DNA from: Anthoceros angustus
Taxonomy: Eukaryota > Streptophyta > Anthocerotopsida > Anthocerotales > Anthocerotaceae
NCBI GenBank assembly: GCA_010909165.1
Contig: MU008215.1
Coordinates: forward strand, 303,403-367,402
DNA length: 64,000 bases
Reading direction: 5' to 3'
This document shows positions 11,902 to 24,402 of this stretch, one piece after another. How positions within the stretch are numbered: position 1 is the first letter of the stretch; each line of letters starts with the position of its first letter. The position numbers and the translations under genes were made by a program. The notes beneath the pieces are model-generated. The model made no database searches. It was not told the DNA's origin and was given only the letters and a program-made list of their open reading frames with translations.

Positions 11902-12130
11902 TACCTCCTAGCACCGCCTCACTTATTTTAGTGTATCCCATCAGCCGATTTTAAGTTCGGCATCCAAGCATCTTGCAAAATTCTATTCTAGCAAATTCAC
12001 CTATGTGAGCCTTAATGGCTCGCCAACATTCCTATCTAGCTAGTCAACACACCCATCGGGACAAGCATTAATGCCTCCCCTCCTCTAAAGAAAAGTCTTC
12101 CCAAGTGGCATCTTGCCCCATGTCTTCAAG
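11902..12130. other. Short spacer after Copia-A
   Basis: Low-GC sequence with no recognisable gene or repeat end. Confidence 0.4.
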
Positions 12131-12416
12131 CTAATTTAAGGACTTCTTATGAATCCCTTCCTTATCTTGATGCCTATCTTGAGTTCCTTCCTCCAATAAA
12201 ATAGCCTGGCTCTTAGCCACCGGCTCATCCTCTCCTCTCTTCCTCTCACTTGTGGAGCAAGTGAGCCTTGCCCGCACCCATGTTAGGAGGTTGGTCTTCT
12301 GTGATTCTTGCTCCATTCCCCGCAAGATCAACCCCTCTTCCTTCTTTCTGCAAGGGCCAAGGTACTCGCCTCGCCACAATCCATGCTAGGCCTTGAATCC
12401 GCTTCTTCCGGCCCTC

Positions 12417-12479
12417 CTACCACGGTAGGAGTCCTCCTACCACGGTAGGAACTCCTCCTACCACGGTAGGAGTTCCTAC
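12417..12479. repeat. Palindromic minisatellite, three CCTACCACGGTAGG units
   Basis: CCTACCACGGTAGGA is repeated three times at roughly 21-base spacing. Each unit is an inverted repeat (CCTACC / GGTAGG, 2-base centre). On the minus strand the block encodes PTVVGGV-like repeats. Confidence 0.85.
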
Positions 12480-13721
12480 CGGGGTCGTTTCTTCTTCCTT
12501 ACCCCTTCCCGGGTGATTCTCTCACCTGTGCTTCTCCGCTCACTGCTTCTCCTGCGTTTCTTCACCCCTGCTGCTTGGGACACTCCAAGTCTAAGGCTTG
12601 ACTTGCATGAGGGCCTCCCTATCATCATCATGAGGTCCCAACATCCTCCTCTCAGAAGTCGCAACAACTCGTTAGTGGCCTTGAGCACCTTGTTGTGAAG
12701 ATGGGCTGCAAATCGTTGTTGTGCCATCTCCAATTCTTCGTAATCCTCAAGCCATACTCCATGCTCACACTTGCTTTTGTAAGCATCTGAAGGCCACCGC
12801 CTTGACATGGAGAGCCACATTCTCCGTCCTCTCATTCTCGCAGCTGGATCAATCTCTTGTAGGGCATAATCAGCCCAAATCTCCGCCTCCTCACCGCCAA
12901 CATATGCGCACAACCGCCTCATGACGGCCTTTCTCCTTTGCCATTTCTTCCTCCAACTCCCCTATCCTCCTAGGGAGTTGTGCATTCTCCGTTGCTGGAC
13001 TTCTGCTCCATTTCCAATCTTTGGACAAAATGTGTCCGTTCTTCCAGCTCTTCTTCCTTCAATTCCACCTGATTTCTCCCAGCTCCTTTTCCATGTCACT
13101 AATCTTCACCTGGTGGCTATGACCCGCTCATGTGCGCCTACTTGCCTTTGTGCCGCCCCTCATTTGCCGCAGAGATTGCCTCGCCTTGACCTTTCCTCCA
13201 TTAGCAGACTTGCTTGTCCGCCTTCTTTTCCCATGCGCACCATGTGAGCAAGTTGCTCCACCTTCTCCTCTCGAGCTGCCAATTGCTTGGTAAGAGCCTT
13301 GTTCTCCGAATATGTTTGCCTCGTAGCCTTGTTTCAAGACTCTTTTCCAAGTGCTCCACTTGAGCTTCCATCCTCATAACATCCTCCCGCCATGGGTTTC
13401 CGCCACCGCAATTTCCCTTGCTTGGTAGGTCCTTGTCTTTCCGCCTCCTTCAAGAATTCAACTCTCCTCTTGGCTCCTATGTCTACCTTGTGAACATCTC
13501 CCTATGCGCAGATCTCCTCCAACATGTCTAAGTCTCCTTTCTTACCTCCGGAGACTCAAGGCCTTTGCCTTGCTCATGGGATCTTACATCCCTTGCTTCC
13601 CTATGATGAGCTCCCGCTCATCACTTGGTGGGCAACCTCCCACCGTGACTCCATCCGCCGCCCACCTAACGGGCCGGTTGCCTTCTTATCTCCTCTTGGG
13701 AGCTTCCAAACCGTGACTTCC

Positions 13722-13885
13722 TTTTCCTCCCACCGTGGTAGGAGGTGCCCTACCACCGTAGGACTACTTCCCACCGTGGTAGGACTACCCCGCCACCGTA
13801 GGCCTTGTCATGAGAGGACGAAGGGGTCCAAACCACCGTGGGAACACCTCCCACCTCGCAGCGGGATTCCCGCCATGGTAGGATC
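13722..13885. repeat. Second cluster of degenerate CCACCGTGGTAGGA units
   Basis: Variants such as CCCACCGTGGTAGGA, CTACCACCGTAGGA and GCCATGGTAGGA recur five or more times. This is the same sequence family as the minisatellite at 12417-12479. The minus strand reads SPTTVGSSPTVVG. It may be a protein-coding repeat of the decayed gene it flanks. Confidence 0.7.
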
Positions 13886-14040
13886 TATCCTACCTTCCAT
13901 CTCCGCATCCTCCGGTCCAAACTTCAAATCCCCTACAACTTCTCCTTGCAAGTCCTCCACACATCCTCCGCCTATCTTCTGAGGATTCCTTCCAAAATAA
14001 TATTCCGTGGTGGAATAAAAGTTTGGGCAACTGTTCAAAA

Positions 14041-14958
14041 AGAGCCTGGAGGAAGGACGAACTTGATTTTTTTTAATAAATCGATTGAGGACTCATGTCG
14101 GAATTTTCGCACTTTTGAAACCGGAGTTGTAGGGTATTGGTGGGGAAGCAAGGAGGATATCCCAGGGAAAAGAAACGGGTCAAAATGCTCACTAATAGGG
14201 GAATAGATAACAGGTATTAATTAGAAGGTACCATCACTGGGGACAGTGGAAATAGGTAATTTAGGAAGGTGCTTAGGTAATTCTAGGGATGTCGAATCCG
14301 CATCTAGGGTTGGGAACTCTGTGGCAAAGAATCCAAGGAGGGCAAAGTGTAAGTAAGGGCCGCCAACTCCTCTTCGAACTCGAGAGGCGCCCTCACTTGC
14401 CAAGAGCTCGAGGGAATCGCTGCGCTCGGAGCCGGTGAGCAAGAGGAGAGGAGAAAGCCGCCATCGCCCTCACCACCCCCACTGCGGTTGAGTCGAGCGC
14501 AAAAGGGAGCTAGGGCGCGCGATGAAACAAGAAGGAGAGGGAACTCCCCAACCTGAGCGTAGGAGGCGAAGAGGAAGACGCCAAGCACCTGCCATGAGTT
14601 TTTCGAGCCTGAAGTTGTGAGGAGCGCTACCGGGCGTCGCAATGTTGGAAGGCTGAGCTCTCGAGGCGTGAGGTGCGGATTGGGGCGCCCTAAGGACGTC
14701 ATGTAAGGCTGAAGGAATTGAGGGTGCAAGGAGAAAGCCTCGATTGACGTCTTTTGTTGGCGGGCGCCTTGCCCCTGAGAGGACTCACGGCGAGGAATTA
14801 TGCGCAGCCACCGAGGTGTGAGTGCAAGCATTAACATTGCCATTGTGTCTCGTGGCGCTCAGCTGTGAAAGCATTTTGAGAGCCAAGCTTGAGGCTACCA
14901 ACGCTGGGAATTGGGGAGTAATTCTCCTACACTTAGCAGCACCTGAAGTGGAGAAGCC
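14041..14958. other. Unassigned region upstream of the split Gypsy-B ORF
   Basis: An AT-rich piece (14060-14090) is followed by GC-rich sequence. A 179-aa minus-strand ORF (14304-14843), rich in Ser, Leu and Pro, has no recognisable motif. If the ORF starting at 14959 lies in the Gypsy-B LTR, this region is probably LTR as well, but no second copy is in the window to prove it. Confidence 0.35.
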
Positions 14959-15579
14959 ATGCCTCGAAAGGTGGAAAGGCAAGGGAAGGAACCAATTGTG
15001 AAATCCATCTAGTCTCGGAAACCCCCGTCAAGAAAATGTGCCTCAAGGAATTTTTGTTTTTTTTTTGAGAGGGTGTGAAAATAAGTCGATTGACTAGAGT
15101 TGGGGATATTCATAGTAGAAATGTCCTTGGCCTATGGAGTTCTTTTGTTTTATTGCCTAGGTTAGATAATAAATGGTCCGGAATTTGGTGTTCCTTGGCC
15201 CATGGACCCCGATATCCACTACAAGGTCTATATATGCGGGTAGGGGTGGTTATTTGGGTCACCTAAGTTAGGGTCGACCCAAATGAGTGAATGAGGGTTG
15301 TGGATGGGAAAGCGGTCGAGAAGACAACCAGCAGTGGAGGCCAAACTTAACCCTAAGGAAACCGTAGGGGTGACAGAGCGCTCAAACGGCGGAGCAAGGC
15401 CGGCGGAGCGAGGAGGAGGAGCGCGGGCCGGAGCGTGAGGTCGCCGAGGAGCCGATCGAGAGGCGGACGCGATCGCGAGAGCGAGGGCGATCGGGTGGAG
15501 GCCGCCTCAACCCTCACGCGAAGTCCAGTGGAAGGAAGGAAGGCGGCGCGGCTGAGGAGGTAGGAACTCGAGTCGACCT

Positions 15580-17000
15580 CCGTGAAATTCGCGCAGGTGG
15601 CACCTGGCCGAGGAGACGAGGACTATCATGAAGGATGGCGCAAAGCCACCGAGATTGCGCTTGCCCAATGGCCAAACATGGATCATTGGAAAGTCCGAAA
15701 TGGGGCCCGTGAAGGAGCTCGGTTTCATGGAGAAGCGGTGGAATTACACGACTGGGATCGTGGAGTGCGCGCCACCTAAAGACAAGCAACCCGAGGGAAT
15801 TAGAGCAAAACCTCGTGGATTGGGACCGCATTGGTTAGAAGTGTATGAAGCAAGGAGGAGGGTTTGGTGATGGAACCTTCTAAAAGGAGCAGAAGAAGCA
15901 GCAGCCCGCCCGGTGAAGGGCGAATCCGAACCCAATGGTTGGTCGACGCGAGATTGGCAACAAGATGCTTAATGGGTCCGCCAGATGGCTTCTCCGCTTC
16001 ACAGACAAGAAGTGGATTATTTGTCCGACCACTTGCCGTTGTTCCTCCATGAAGTGGTCAAGAAAATCGATTGACGAATTCTCTTTGAGAAGTTGAGTGA
16101 AGAAAGGTTGAACTGATTTCTCCCCTCGGCCCTCTAATTTCTCACCATTCCTAGTTCCATCTTTATGCGCATGCTAATTGCCCGCCAGAGGTAGATTGTA
16201 GCCTTCACATGTGGAAGCCTGGGAGGTGAAGTGGAAGGAGGAGCCCAAGGAGGAAATTGAGGAGGAATCGACCGGGAGTCCATGTGCGCCCGAGGAAGAG
16301 AAGGAAATTCTACCAAAGAAGAAGAGGAAGACCGGGGTGAGCGGCCCAAAAAGTGAAGGGACGCGCGTCACTGTGTCAAGGCGGTGCCGCTACGAAAAGC
16401 AAAGAAAATGAAAGCCAAACGCAGCTGAGGTGGCGGAGGAAGAGGCGCATCCGAGGACAATTTTGCCGACTGGATGCATGATGAATCAACTGAGGAATTA
16501 GCCGACCTCGTGGAGCGGACCCTCCTCAAAGATGGGAAGAGATTTTCAAGGGGACTCCACCGCAAGAGGTGGATGCAAAATTGGTGAGGGTGCGCACTTT
16601 GTTGGGAGGAAAGTTCTCGACAGAGGGATGGCGTCCGCACAACAAGTGGAATTTGGAGCCGACGACGGCGATCCGCCCAAGCGATTTGTTGGATCAAGCG
16701 CCTGGCTCTCATGGCTGGTAAGGGCGGAGGAAGTGGTGAAGGCCAGTTTGACGAAGGAGAAGCGCAAGCAATGGAGGAAGACAAGCCCTTAGAGGAAATA
16801 AGGGCCAAGATTCAAGAAGATTTGTGCAGGCCCAGAAGCCGCAGCCATGACGAGTCACAGGAAGCACTCATGGCTCAAATTAAGGATGCCCACGAGTCAA
16901 ACCAGAGATGCAGGGAGTTGTTGCAGCCCAGAGCGTGAGGCGGCCTCGTGGAAAAGGCCCATAAGCTAGGAACGGTATAAACGGAGCGGATGAGGCACGT
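15580..17000 (+). pseudogene. ORF embedded in the Gypsy-A 5' LTR
   Basis: Across several frames the plus strand reads as one protein: NGQTWIIGKSEMGPV, RWNYTTGIVECAPPKDKQP, GLGPHWLEVYEARRRVW, a very acidic-basic part (EAWEVKWKEEPKEEIEEES, EILPKKKRKTGV, with a possible nuclear localisation signal), then a helical part (EALMAQIKDAHESNQRCREL). No catalytic motif is recognised. The same reading appears in the 3' LTR, each copy frameshifted at different places. That the open character is shared by two copies with different indels suggests a once-coding ORF rather than chance. Confidence 0.5.
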
Positions 17001-18191
17001 ACGAAAGAAAAAGAGAAGGGAAGGGGCAGTGACCACGACCGGTAGCGGAAGGCTACCGAGGGAAGCAGCCGTGGTAAACACCTACCTCACCGCTGGACCA
17101 ACGACGGCCGTGGAGACCACTACTGCAGCGAAGTGCATGGCGCGACGCGACGCGCCCGCGAGGACATGGGCCAGCAACTGTGTAGCTACGGAGGAGGGGT
17201 AAGCACCTCACCGCAGCAGGGGTCCTATTATATTACGGCACATGGATGAGGAAACTTATGCGGTCTATATGTGAATGGAGAACGCGTGCTTAACCTCACC
17301 GCCCATGTGCGTGTGGAAATAGGAGGGATCAGTCCTACCCATCGCAAGTGAGGACCAAGTGCATACTTCTACCATCGCCCGGTGTGGGGTTGGCTATTAT
17401 GCGGAGGCGACTTTGGAGGAGTTGAGCGAGAGGAGGTCCAGCTTGGGTGGACGAGGAACCGTGGTAATCCTCAATAAGGCCAAGAAGAGAAGGTGGTACC
17501 CTCAAATTAGACGCCAGCAGGATGTGAGGTGGAAGTAGTGGGAGAACCCGTGACCGGGCGGCAAGGTGAGAGCTCGTGGCGGCAATGGAGGACGAGGTGT
17601 GACGAAGTCGGGTAGGGCGCGCAGATAGCGAGGGCAAGGTGGTAGCAACCTAAAGATAATTTGGTGATGATCGACCTAGGATCGCTGAATTGTGGTGCGC
17701 CTTAGCTTTAGGATCTAGAAACTGGGAAACAGGTGCCGATGTATAAGAGGGGCAACTTGCCCCCACCGAGATAACTCCCGGTTGAGATCCCCACGCCTGG
17801 GATGGTTGGAGACGTCATGACAGAGTGTAGACGCCTCCGGGGTGGTCGAGAGCTTGCTCGGAGGAGGAGGTGATGGAGCAAGCAAACAGGAGGAGGAAAC
17901 CAAGGATCGCGGGCGGGTCCGGAGCTTGCTCAACGCCCGACGCCTTCTCTTTCCTTCACCTTGTCCCGAAAGTTGTGTTCAAGAAGTGTGAGTGGATGGA
18001 AGCGAAATTGAGGGAGAGAGAGAGAGAAGAGATTGGGTGAAGGAGAGATCTAAACAATGCTGGCGCGAGGTGAGATCGGAGGGAAGAGAAGGAACTAATT
18101 GGAGGCTAGGGAGAATTGTGTGAATTGAGAAACCAAACCGGTGGCTGGTGCACAAGGAACAAAGTTCCTGTAGAAATGTGGGGTGGCGCCT

Positions 18192-18219
<28 letters not shown>
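18192..18219. repeat. (TG)14 microsatellite
   Basis: Fourteen uninterrupted TG units inside the 5' LTR of Gypsy-A. The matching site in the 3' LTR (27636-27649) has about seven. Confidence 0.95.
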
Positions 18220-18222
<3 letters not shown>

Positions 18223-18603
18223 AAGGGGAGGTATCCAGAACTTTGGTCTCTAGGAATTGTGTGCATGGAGTGCCAAAGTCCGATCCGCGAGCACCGGACG
18301 CCTGTGGGGATCCGCGCGCCGCGCGGAAATAAGTCGCTAGGGTTTGGTGGGACCCACCTCGGTCAAAGCAACTACCCGGTGGAATGAGAGCGTGGAAATG
18401 GGATTTAAGGTCTGGGACAAGTCAAGGTAGTAGTTGAGTAGATAGGTAAGAGGAGTAGCAGTAAGTCGACTTAGGTGAAGGTCGAGTGATAGAAGTTAGC
18501 GCCTCTTGGCACAAACCATTCCCTTGGGAGCGAATCCTAAGCCTACAACGACATTGAGGGTGAATGTGGACCTCACGGTGTCCCGGACACAATCCACTCC
18601 ACA

Positions 18604-18623
18604 TTTTGGCGCTGCCGGGAATG
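18604..18623 (+). other. Gypsy-A primer binding site
   Basis: TTTTGGCGCTGCCGGGAATG follows the LTR end directly. It is a three-base-shorter version of the TTTTTGGCGCCGTTGCCGG seen in Gypsy-B and typical of plant Tat/Athila-like gypsy elements, where a cellular tRNA primes minus-strand synthesis. Confidence 0.8.
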
Positions 18624-18879
18624 GAATCCCAAGGACGAGGAAGGACTAACCATAGCTTACGAGAGTCTAGCATTACTAGATTGATGGATGCCTCGGTGGA
18701 GACAAGCGATTCGATCCGACTGGGGAAACGCTCGCAAGACGGCAACGCCAAGCAAAGATTGCGAGAGTTACGAGGAGAGCAGGAGATCACACTTGGACGA
18801 GGAAGGGGGAGGAGTCAACTTAACTAGGGATCGGATCTTAACGGATTGATTCCCAACTCGACTGGTACAAGGGGCCGTG

Positions 18880-20130
18880 TACCCGATCCCACCTTGTCTT
18901 TTGATCTCGCCTCCATTGCCTAGACCACGCACCAAATGTGAATGTAGAGGTCCCGCAGAGGGCCGCTGGCCAACCACCGCAGTCGTGAAAGTACTACCCG
19001 GTAGTTATGGCTGCGACTTGTTACTACTAAGCAATCTTACCCGCATGGAGAAAAGAAGGGCCATGAGGATCCCGAGTTTGTCGAGGTTTGTGAGCGCTGT
19101 GAGGATGCGATCGCCCACTGCTTTATGGAGTCTTACGAGCGGCGCCAAGTGGTACAAGCGGGAGTACATAGCTTCTTCCACACCCCGCCTACTTTGGGGC
19201 CTTGAAGAGAGCTTTTGTGAAAGATCTGAGGGGTCGATGTGGAAGGATATGTCCCCCAAGTTGGAGGGATGGAGAGGAAGAAGGAGACCCGCAGCTTATG
19301 TGGAAAGGTTCCACACCACGGATCGGGCCGGTCCGCACTGAGCTAATGGCCATTCACTGGTTTGCAAGAGGATTGGGCGGAAATGGGAAGGCACTCGTCG
19401 AGAAAAGATTTGGATCAAGATCGCCCGAACTATGAGGAGTCCAACGGAAGAGAAGAAGAACTCGAACAAGGGCGCAAAGGACAAAAGAAATACAAAAGAA
19501 GAAGAAGTACTATTCCTCCGATGACAGCCTGGAGGAGGATAGTTTCAACCGACTCCTCGGGTAGCTCCACCAAGAGGAGACCAATGAGGATTCGGAGGAG
19601 AAGACGTGAGCGCAATAAGGGATAGAAGGAAGAAGGGAAAAATGATCTGGAAACAAGACGACGTGCAAAGGGAAGGAGCTATATGCACGAAAGGACGCGG
19701 AGCAGGTGAGAAGAGAGGTGGAAAAAAAGAAAAAGTGGAGCAACAAGGGAACAAGATGGAGGAAATGATGGTCAAACCGAGAAACTCCATCTTAATGCCA
19801 TCAAGGACCATGATAGAAGAAGGGTTACGGAGCGCGAATAATCTTCTCGCTCAACTTGTGGACAAGGTCGAATCGCCCACAAACAAAAGTGCAATCTCTA
19901 CGAGGAGAGGATGAGGAGATGTGCTTGGAAGATACATACCAAATTCAAGAGGCAACACCGATCTCGGGTACAAAACTTTGTACCTCAAGTTTACGAAACC
20001 ACGCATGGGCATTCGTAATCGATGGTAAGGAACCCGCAAATGAGTGCCATGGTTACAATTGCCGAGGGTTCGCATCTTGCTGCTGGATGCCCCTCCGCAT
20101 CTCGCTGTGGAATGGTGATTTTGAAAGGTC
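18880..20130 (+). pseudogene. Gypsy-A gag remnant with zinc knuckle
   Basis: The capsid part is recognised from AFVKDLRGRCG near 19208 to IHWFARGLGG near 19355, followed by a Lys/Arg/Glu-rich stretch with KKKYYSSDDSLEEDS (frame near 19490-19545). The nucleocapsid zinc knuckle is at about 20048-20090: CHGYNC is read directly and HLAAGC follows in the next frame, fitting C-x2-C-x4-H-x4-C except that the first cysteine pair reads C-x3-C with an apparent one-base shift. The N-terminus is not defined. Confidence 0.6.
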
Positions 20131-22040
20131 GTGTGTGAGCAATCAGTCACGAGCGCAGGCCCTCCGCTGACACCAAAGAAACAGTGAGGATCGCTCAACC
20201 TCCCACGGCGACCCACCCCGCAGCAAAGAAAGCCTGCCGCAATGCAAGTCAAGATGCGCCATGGTCAGATGGAGGATTCCGAGGCGCGAGGAGCCCGGAA
20301 GGGTTGGGGATGTGGATAGTGGGTATTACGGAACCCCGCGATGGTCGCTCGACGCGGAGCGGCGAGAGGAAGGCGACACCCTAAGAAGGGGGAACGGGGA
20401 AAAGAGAAGAAGAACGGAGTGGGAGCTTCCATAACGTCCGCAAGTGAGGAGGAAGAGGCTTCATCAAAGCGGGAAGGAAGAGAAGTCCAACCACAAAACG
20501 ACGAGGGACTCAGATGGGAATCAAAAAAGGGCATGCGAATCCAATGGACGGGAGCAAGGCACAACGCCACCCCAACGCGGTTGCGATTGGATGATGGCAT
20601 CAGGTGTAACTCCCTTAGCAGAGACCGCGGATTCGAGGGTGAAGTGCAAAACGAGGACAAATGGACGTGGGACTCGAGTCGACACATGGGGCGAAAACCC
20701 GCAAGAGGAAAAAGGATGAGTCGCTCACTGTGGGGAAGTTATGGATATGATCCGACAAGAACTGGAACAGACTCCGACTGTACCTTTGGCCATCGACCCA
20801 CCGACCCACCTACCGCCACTGTTTCAACGACAACATCTCAAACATACCGGTAAAATGACGGTGGGGTTGGCAAGGAGAAAGAGCACAAAAGTGTTCCTTT
20901 CAATTTGGCTAAGCGCTATCATGGACCAAAAGTTCATGATAACGCGGACAGTGGACAATCAGACCGCCAAAGAACTGGGGCATTGAAGGCGGCACAACCC
21001 AAGAAGAGACGAACCTTTCCACCCCAAGGCCGAAACCCCTTGTGAATATGGCCATGATGGACTGACTGGTGAGCCAGAGAAATTATGGATGTGTAATCAA
21101 GAAGGTAGATTCGCTAGATCGGTCAACATCATGATGAGGAGACCGCCTAAGCTTGGGTTGCGATAGAACATACATCAAAGGTGTTGCGGCGACATGTCCA
21201 AAATGGCGAGGGGAGTCGGAGTCCTAACCCATATTGGTACCATTCCGCACTCATGGACTACGTGGTCATTAAACAAAAAGCGCCAGGTATGAGGTTCTCA
21301 TTGACGAACATGGATGTATGGGGCACGTTGCACCTTCAAATGGGCGAAAGGAAGTGGATTCAAACCTGAGGGACCCCAAAATTAAGGAGGAAGGATATGT
21401 TTGACTTGGAGCAGATACGACGCAGGGAGACACCCACAAACGGAGGGATACACCTCTCAAGATACCTGGGGAGAGGATGAGAAGGAGAAATTCCCATTCG
21501 CATATTTCGTGGTCGATGAAGAGGACGACACGGAGAGATATTCCCATTCCATCAACCTATTAGGGTGCTATGGAGTCACAATTGACAACCCGTGGTCGGG
21601 AGGATCGAAGGCCGGGACGAGGTCGAGGAACAGAAGTAGAGGTGGGAGCGACGATCCGGACAAACTTCGGAGGGTGCGAGGAGGGTGTCTCACGCTTTAC
21701 CTCGACGACCTATTCCGGAATGGGGAATGCGCAAGGAGAACCAAGACAGGAGGAAGGGCATCACATCCGCCCGGTGGAGAGAGAGTGCATGATGAGGTCA
21801 AGGACGGAAGTGTTGCCGCAAGGTCCTTAAGTTTTCGAAGATGAATGCAGACTTGGAAAGGGGTATGAAACGCATGGAATTTATCCACGCTTTTGCTTTT
21901 GACGTTAACATGAAGGGTATACCGAGGGAGTGGGGAGCACAAGATTGATCTCGAGCCGTGTCAGGCCCGGATACAATACAAGCTAAATCCAAAGTATTCA
22001 CAAGGTAAAGGAACAATTGGAGCTTACTTGCGTGACGCTA
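20131..22040 (+). pseudogene. Gypsy-A gag-pol junction and protease region, unassigned
   Basis: By position this should hold the aspartic protease and the RT connection. Readable pieces include AKRYHGPKVHDN near 20910, EPEKLWMCNQEGRFARSVNI near 21075 and FPFAYFVVDEEDDTERYSHS near 21490. None shows a clear D-(T/S)-G motif. The frame changes too often to define a product. Confidence 0.4.
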
Positions 22041-23320
22041 TATATCCTATTGTGACATCGGAGTGGTAGCCCCAATTGTGGTTCCCAAAAAGCGTAAGGG
22101 AAGATACGCTGTGATTGGAGGAAGTTAAACAAGGTGACCAAAAAGACCATTACCCGCTTCCATTCATAGACAACATAATGGACTTAGTTGGTGGAGAATG
22201 GTCTACCTGCTCGGATGGGTATTCGGGTATAACCATACATCTCGTGAGAGTGATTGGCCATGCCTTCACTATGATCGGGAACCTATGCCTACAAACGGAG
22301 TGCGCTCGGATTAACAGGGCACCGTGATCCTTCATGCGACTTGTCAAGATTTTCAAGGAATACCTTAGGGACTTCATGGAGGTCTTCCGGATGACTTCGC
22401 GTTTGGAGCCAAAGATCACCTCAACCACCTTCGCAAATGTCCGAACGGTGTCAAGACCAATTGTGTCTACATCCCGAGAAATGTTATTTCGGCATGCCGA
22501 GGGTATTTTGTTGGGGCACCGATTGGGTGGGGATAGAGGTCGACGATAAGGTCAAAATCATTACCGCCTCAAGCCACCTACCAATCAAGGAGCTTAGGGA
22601 TTCCTAATGGTAGGCTATTATCAAGGTTTGTGAAGAATTTCCGTAAGGGCGCCACATGTAATCGCTTCGCAAGGACCAGGAGTGGAATGGACGAAAAAAA
22701 CGAGAGGAGGCCTTCAATGATCTTCGACCACCGATCACAAAGACCACGCGGGAGATCGAGCAAGAAGTTCCACGTGTTTGTAGACGCGCCTATGCAATCG
22801 GTACCATTCTAAGCCAAAGGGATGACAAGAAGCACGATTATCCAATCTATTATGCAGGAGGCAGCTCACGACGCAGAAGAAGTATACCACCACCGAGAGG
22901 AGGCGCTGGGATGGTGTACTCGGTTCAAGTTTCACTATTTGCTATCCTACGAGTTCGCCTTCCATGTGGACCACTTCGCCTCAAACACCGGTAAACAAAC
23001 CGACTTGTCCGGACGCATAGCAAGATGGATCCTACTCGCAAGAATTCACGCTCACGGTGGAGACCAGAGGAGGAGTAAACATGTGAATGCATTACATTTC
23101 GAGGTCGAAACAGGAGGTTACACAGACCAAAACGACGATTTTCCCGATGAAGCTGTTCACAAAGTTAGAGGGGCGACCAACCATAAGGCGAGGGTAAATG
23201 GTGGCTCGGCAGAAATGAGAAGGGAGAACGGATACACAAGGCCCACCCATGAGGAGGAGATGATGGAATTCGGAAACGGAAAATACCATCGGATCTTTCA
23301 AACCCCAGGGCGCTAGGCAC
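22041..23320 (+). pseudogene. Gypsy-A reverse transcriptase and RNase H remnant
   Basis: RT motifs in order: APIVVPKKRKGRYAV (22065), then KKDHYPLPFIDNIMDLVGG (22137), DGYSG (22215), EYLRDFMEV with the catalytic PDDF read in the next frame (22362-22400), and VYIPRNV(I) in place of the usual LHPEK (22468). RNase H follows with KKFHVFVDA (22762), DYPIYYA (about 22838), EREALGMVY in the shifted frame (22895) and HYLLSYEFAFHVDHFA (22930-22980). DLSGRIARWILL (23010) links to integrase. Many 1-2 base deletions break the frame. Confidence 0.88.
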
Positions 23321-24400
23321 TATTCGTCCGCTTGTAACGCAAAGACAATCATAAATCGGGACCGGATGGAAAAAGTTATGGGTAACAAGGGAAGTTATCC
23401 GAGGCCGAGGAGATGCACGGGAGGACATTTTGCGCACATATCACGTGCAAGAAGGTGCTTGAAACGGGTATGGGTGGCAAACCATGCATCGTGATGCTAG
23501 GAGTTTGTTAAACGCTATGCTCGCCGAGGGTTGGGAAACCGTCGCAACCACTCAATGGCCAATGGTTCCGATATTGGCCCGCGCCATTCGAGAAATGGGG
23601 AATAGATTTGTTGGTCCCATACCCAAAACGAGACGCGACAAAACCAATACATCCTCGTGGCCACGACTATTGCACGCATGGTGGAAGCCCAAGCACCTGT
23701 AGACACCTCATGTAGTGGCCAGTTCCTCTATGAACACATTATCACTGATATGGCTGCCCTTGAGCTTGTCAATGCGAGGGTCACATTTCGTCAACGGTTA
23801 TATCTCATATGACGATCTACTTCAACGCGCCAGAAAACGACTTTATAATCCCAAGGCAAATGGCTTAACCAAAAGGCGAATGGGCTCTGTGTGATCCTCA
23901 ACAAGCTAACGGTGGAATATGCGACGATTGGGATCTTAAGCTTCACTCCGCCCGGGCATACGGATCGCAGAGAAATAACAACGCAACAAACACCAGACTA
24001 CCTCACCCACGCCATTCTCCCAATGCCTATTGAGTTTGAAATTCCCACCGCGATCTGTGAAACTAACCGCATGGAGAGGAAAGTCACCGAACGCCTGGTC
24101 GCCTTCGCTAAACATACAGAGGATAGGAACAGCTGAGCGTCATGCGATATTCAAAGCGAAACGGAAAATATGGCATGACAATGTTGCAAGCAAGAGTGGG
24201 TAGTTCCGTGACTTGGCCTCATTTACGACAATAGGTATATGCACTTTTGGAAGCTCCACCTTCGATGGATGGGGCCATACAGTTCTCAAGTCTTCAAGAA
24301 TGGCTCAAGATAACAAGCAAGAGTTAGTGGACCTCCACCACACCACCAGTCAATGGGTGGAGGGTCAAGAAGTATTATATATAAGTTGGCGAGGACGCCA
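23321..24400 (+). pseudogene. Gypsy-A integrase remnant
   Basis: The core starts QWPMVPILA near 23550 with FVGPIPKTRRDK (23608), the usual first catalytic region. It continues with FLYEHIIT (23724), the region corresponding to the second Asp at about 23760-23800, and NPKANGL(T) (23850). LNKLTVEYAT, KITTQQTPDYLTHAILPMP and IEFEIPTAI mark the C-terminal part to about 24060. YNRYMHF-like and WMGPYKVL-like pieces lie at 24225-24300. No chromodomain is visible. The reading ends just before a hairpin and the PPT. Confidence 0.85.
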
Positions 24401-24402
24401 AC
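24385..24402 (+). other. Hairpin next to the Gypsy-A polypurine tract
   Basis: GTTGGCG-AGGA-CGCCAAC is a perfect 7-bp stem with a 4-base loop, one base before AAATGAGAAGGGAGTA. Gypsy-C has the same stem with a 3-base loop at 63300-63316, also directly before its PPT. Confidence 0.8.

Larger units (their letters stand above)
12131..14040 (-). pseudogene. Decayed coiled-coil protein of unknown function
   Basis: Reading the minus strand from about 14040 downward across several frames gives one coherent protein-like sequence. It begins near a GGLDPFVLSQGLR stretch and passes through heptad-rich helices (ALTKQLAAREEKVEQLAHMV, IGELEEEMAKEKGRHEAV, DYEELEMAQQRFAAHL). It ends with a very basic segment (KKRRRSSERRSTGERITREG). 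The longest single open piece is 12476-12922 (148 aa). PTVVG-type repeats flank it on both sides. I recognise no catalytic domain. The architecture, a globular N-part with a long C-terminal coiled coil, resembles accessory ORFs of the gypsy elements in this window, so a transposon origin is likely. Confidence 0.45.
14997..18603 (+). repeat. Gypsy-A 5' LTR (3.6 kb)
   Basis: It aligns end to end with 24419-28054. A TATA-like TCTATATATG lies at 15227-15236, only about 230 bases from the LTR start, so U3 is short and R-U5 would be about 3.3 kb. Coding-like sequence lies at about 15580-16990. A (TG)14 tract is at 18192-18219, while the 3' LTR has about seven units at 27636-27649. Confidence 0.88.

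Noticed and set aside
5663-11906. Target duplication for Copia-A
   Set aside because: Flanking bases (AACATA / TACCTC) do not match; ends may be worn by indels.
12417-12479. Regularly spaced repeats that could look like a CRISPR array
   Set aside because: Units are short palindromes with almost no spacers, in eukaryotic DNA, with no cas genes.
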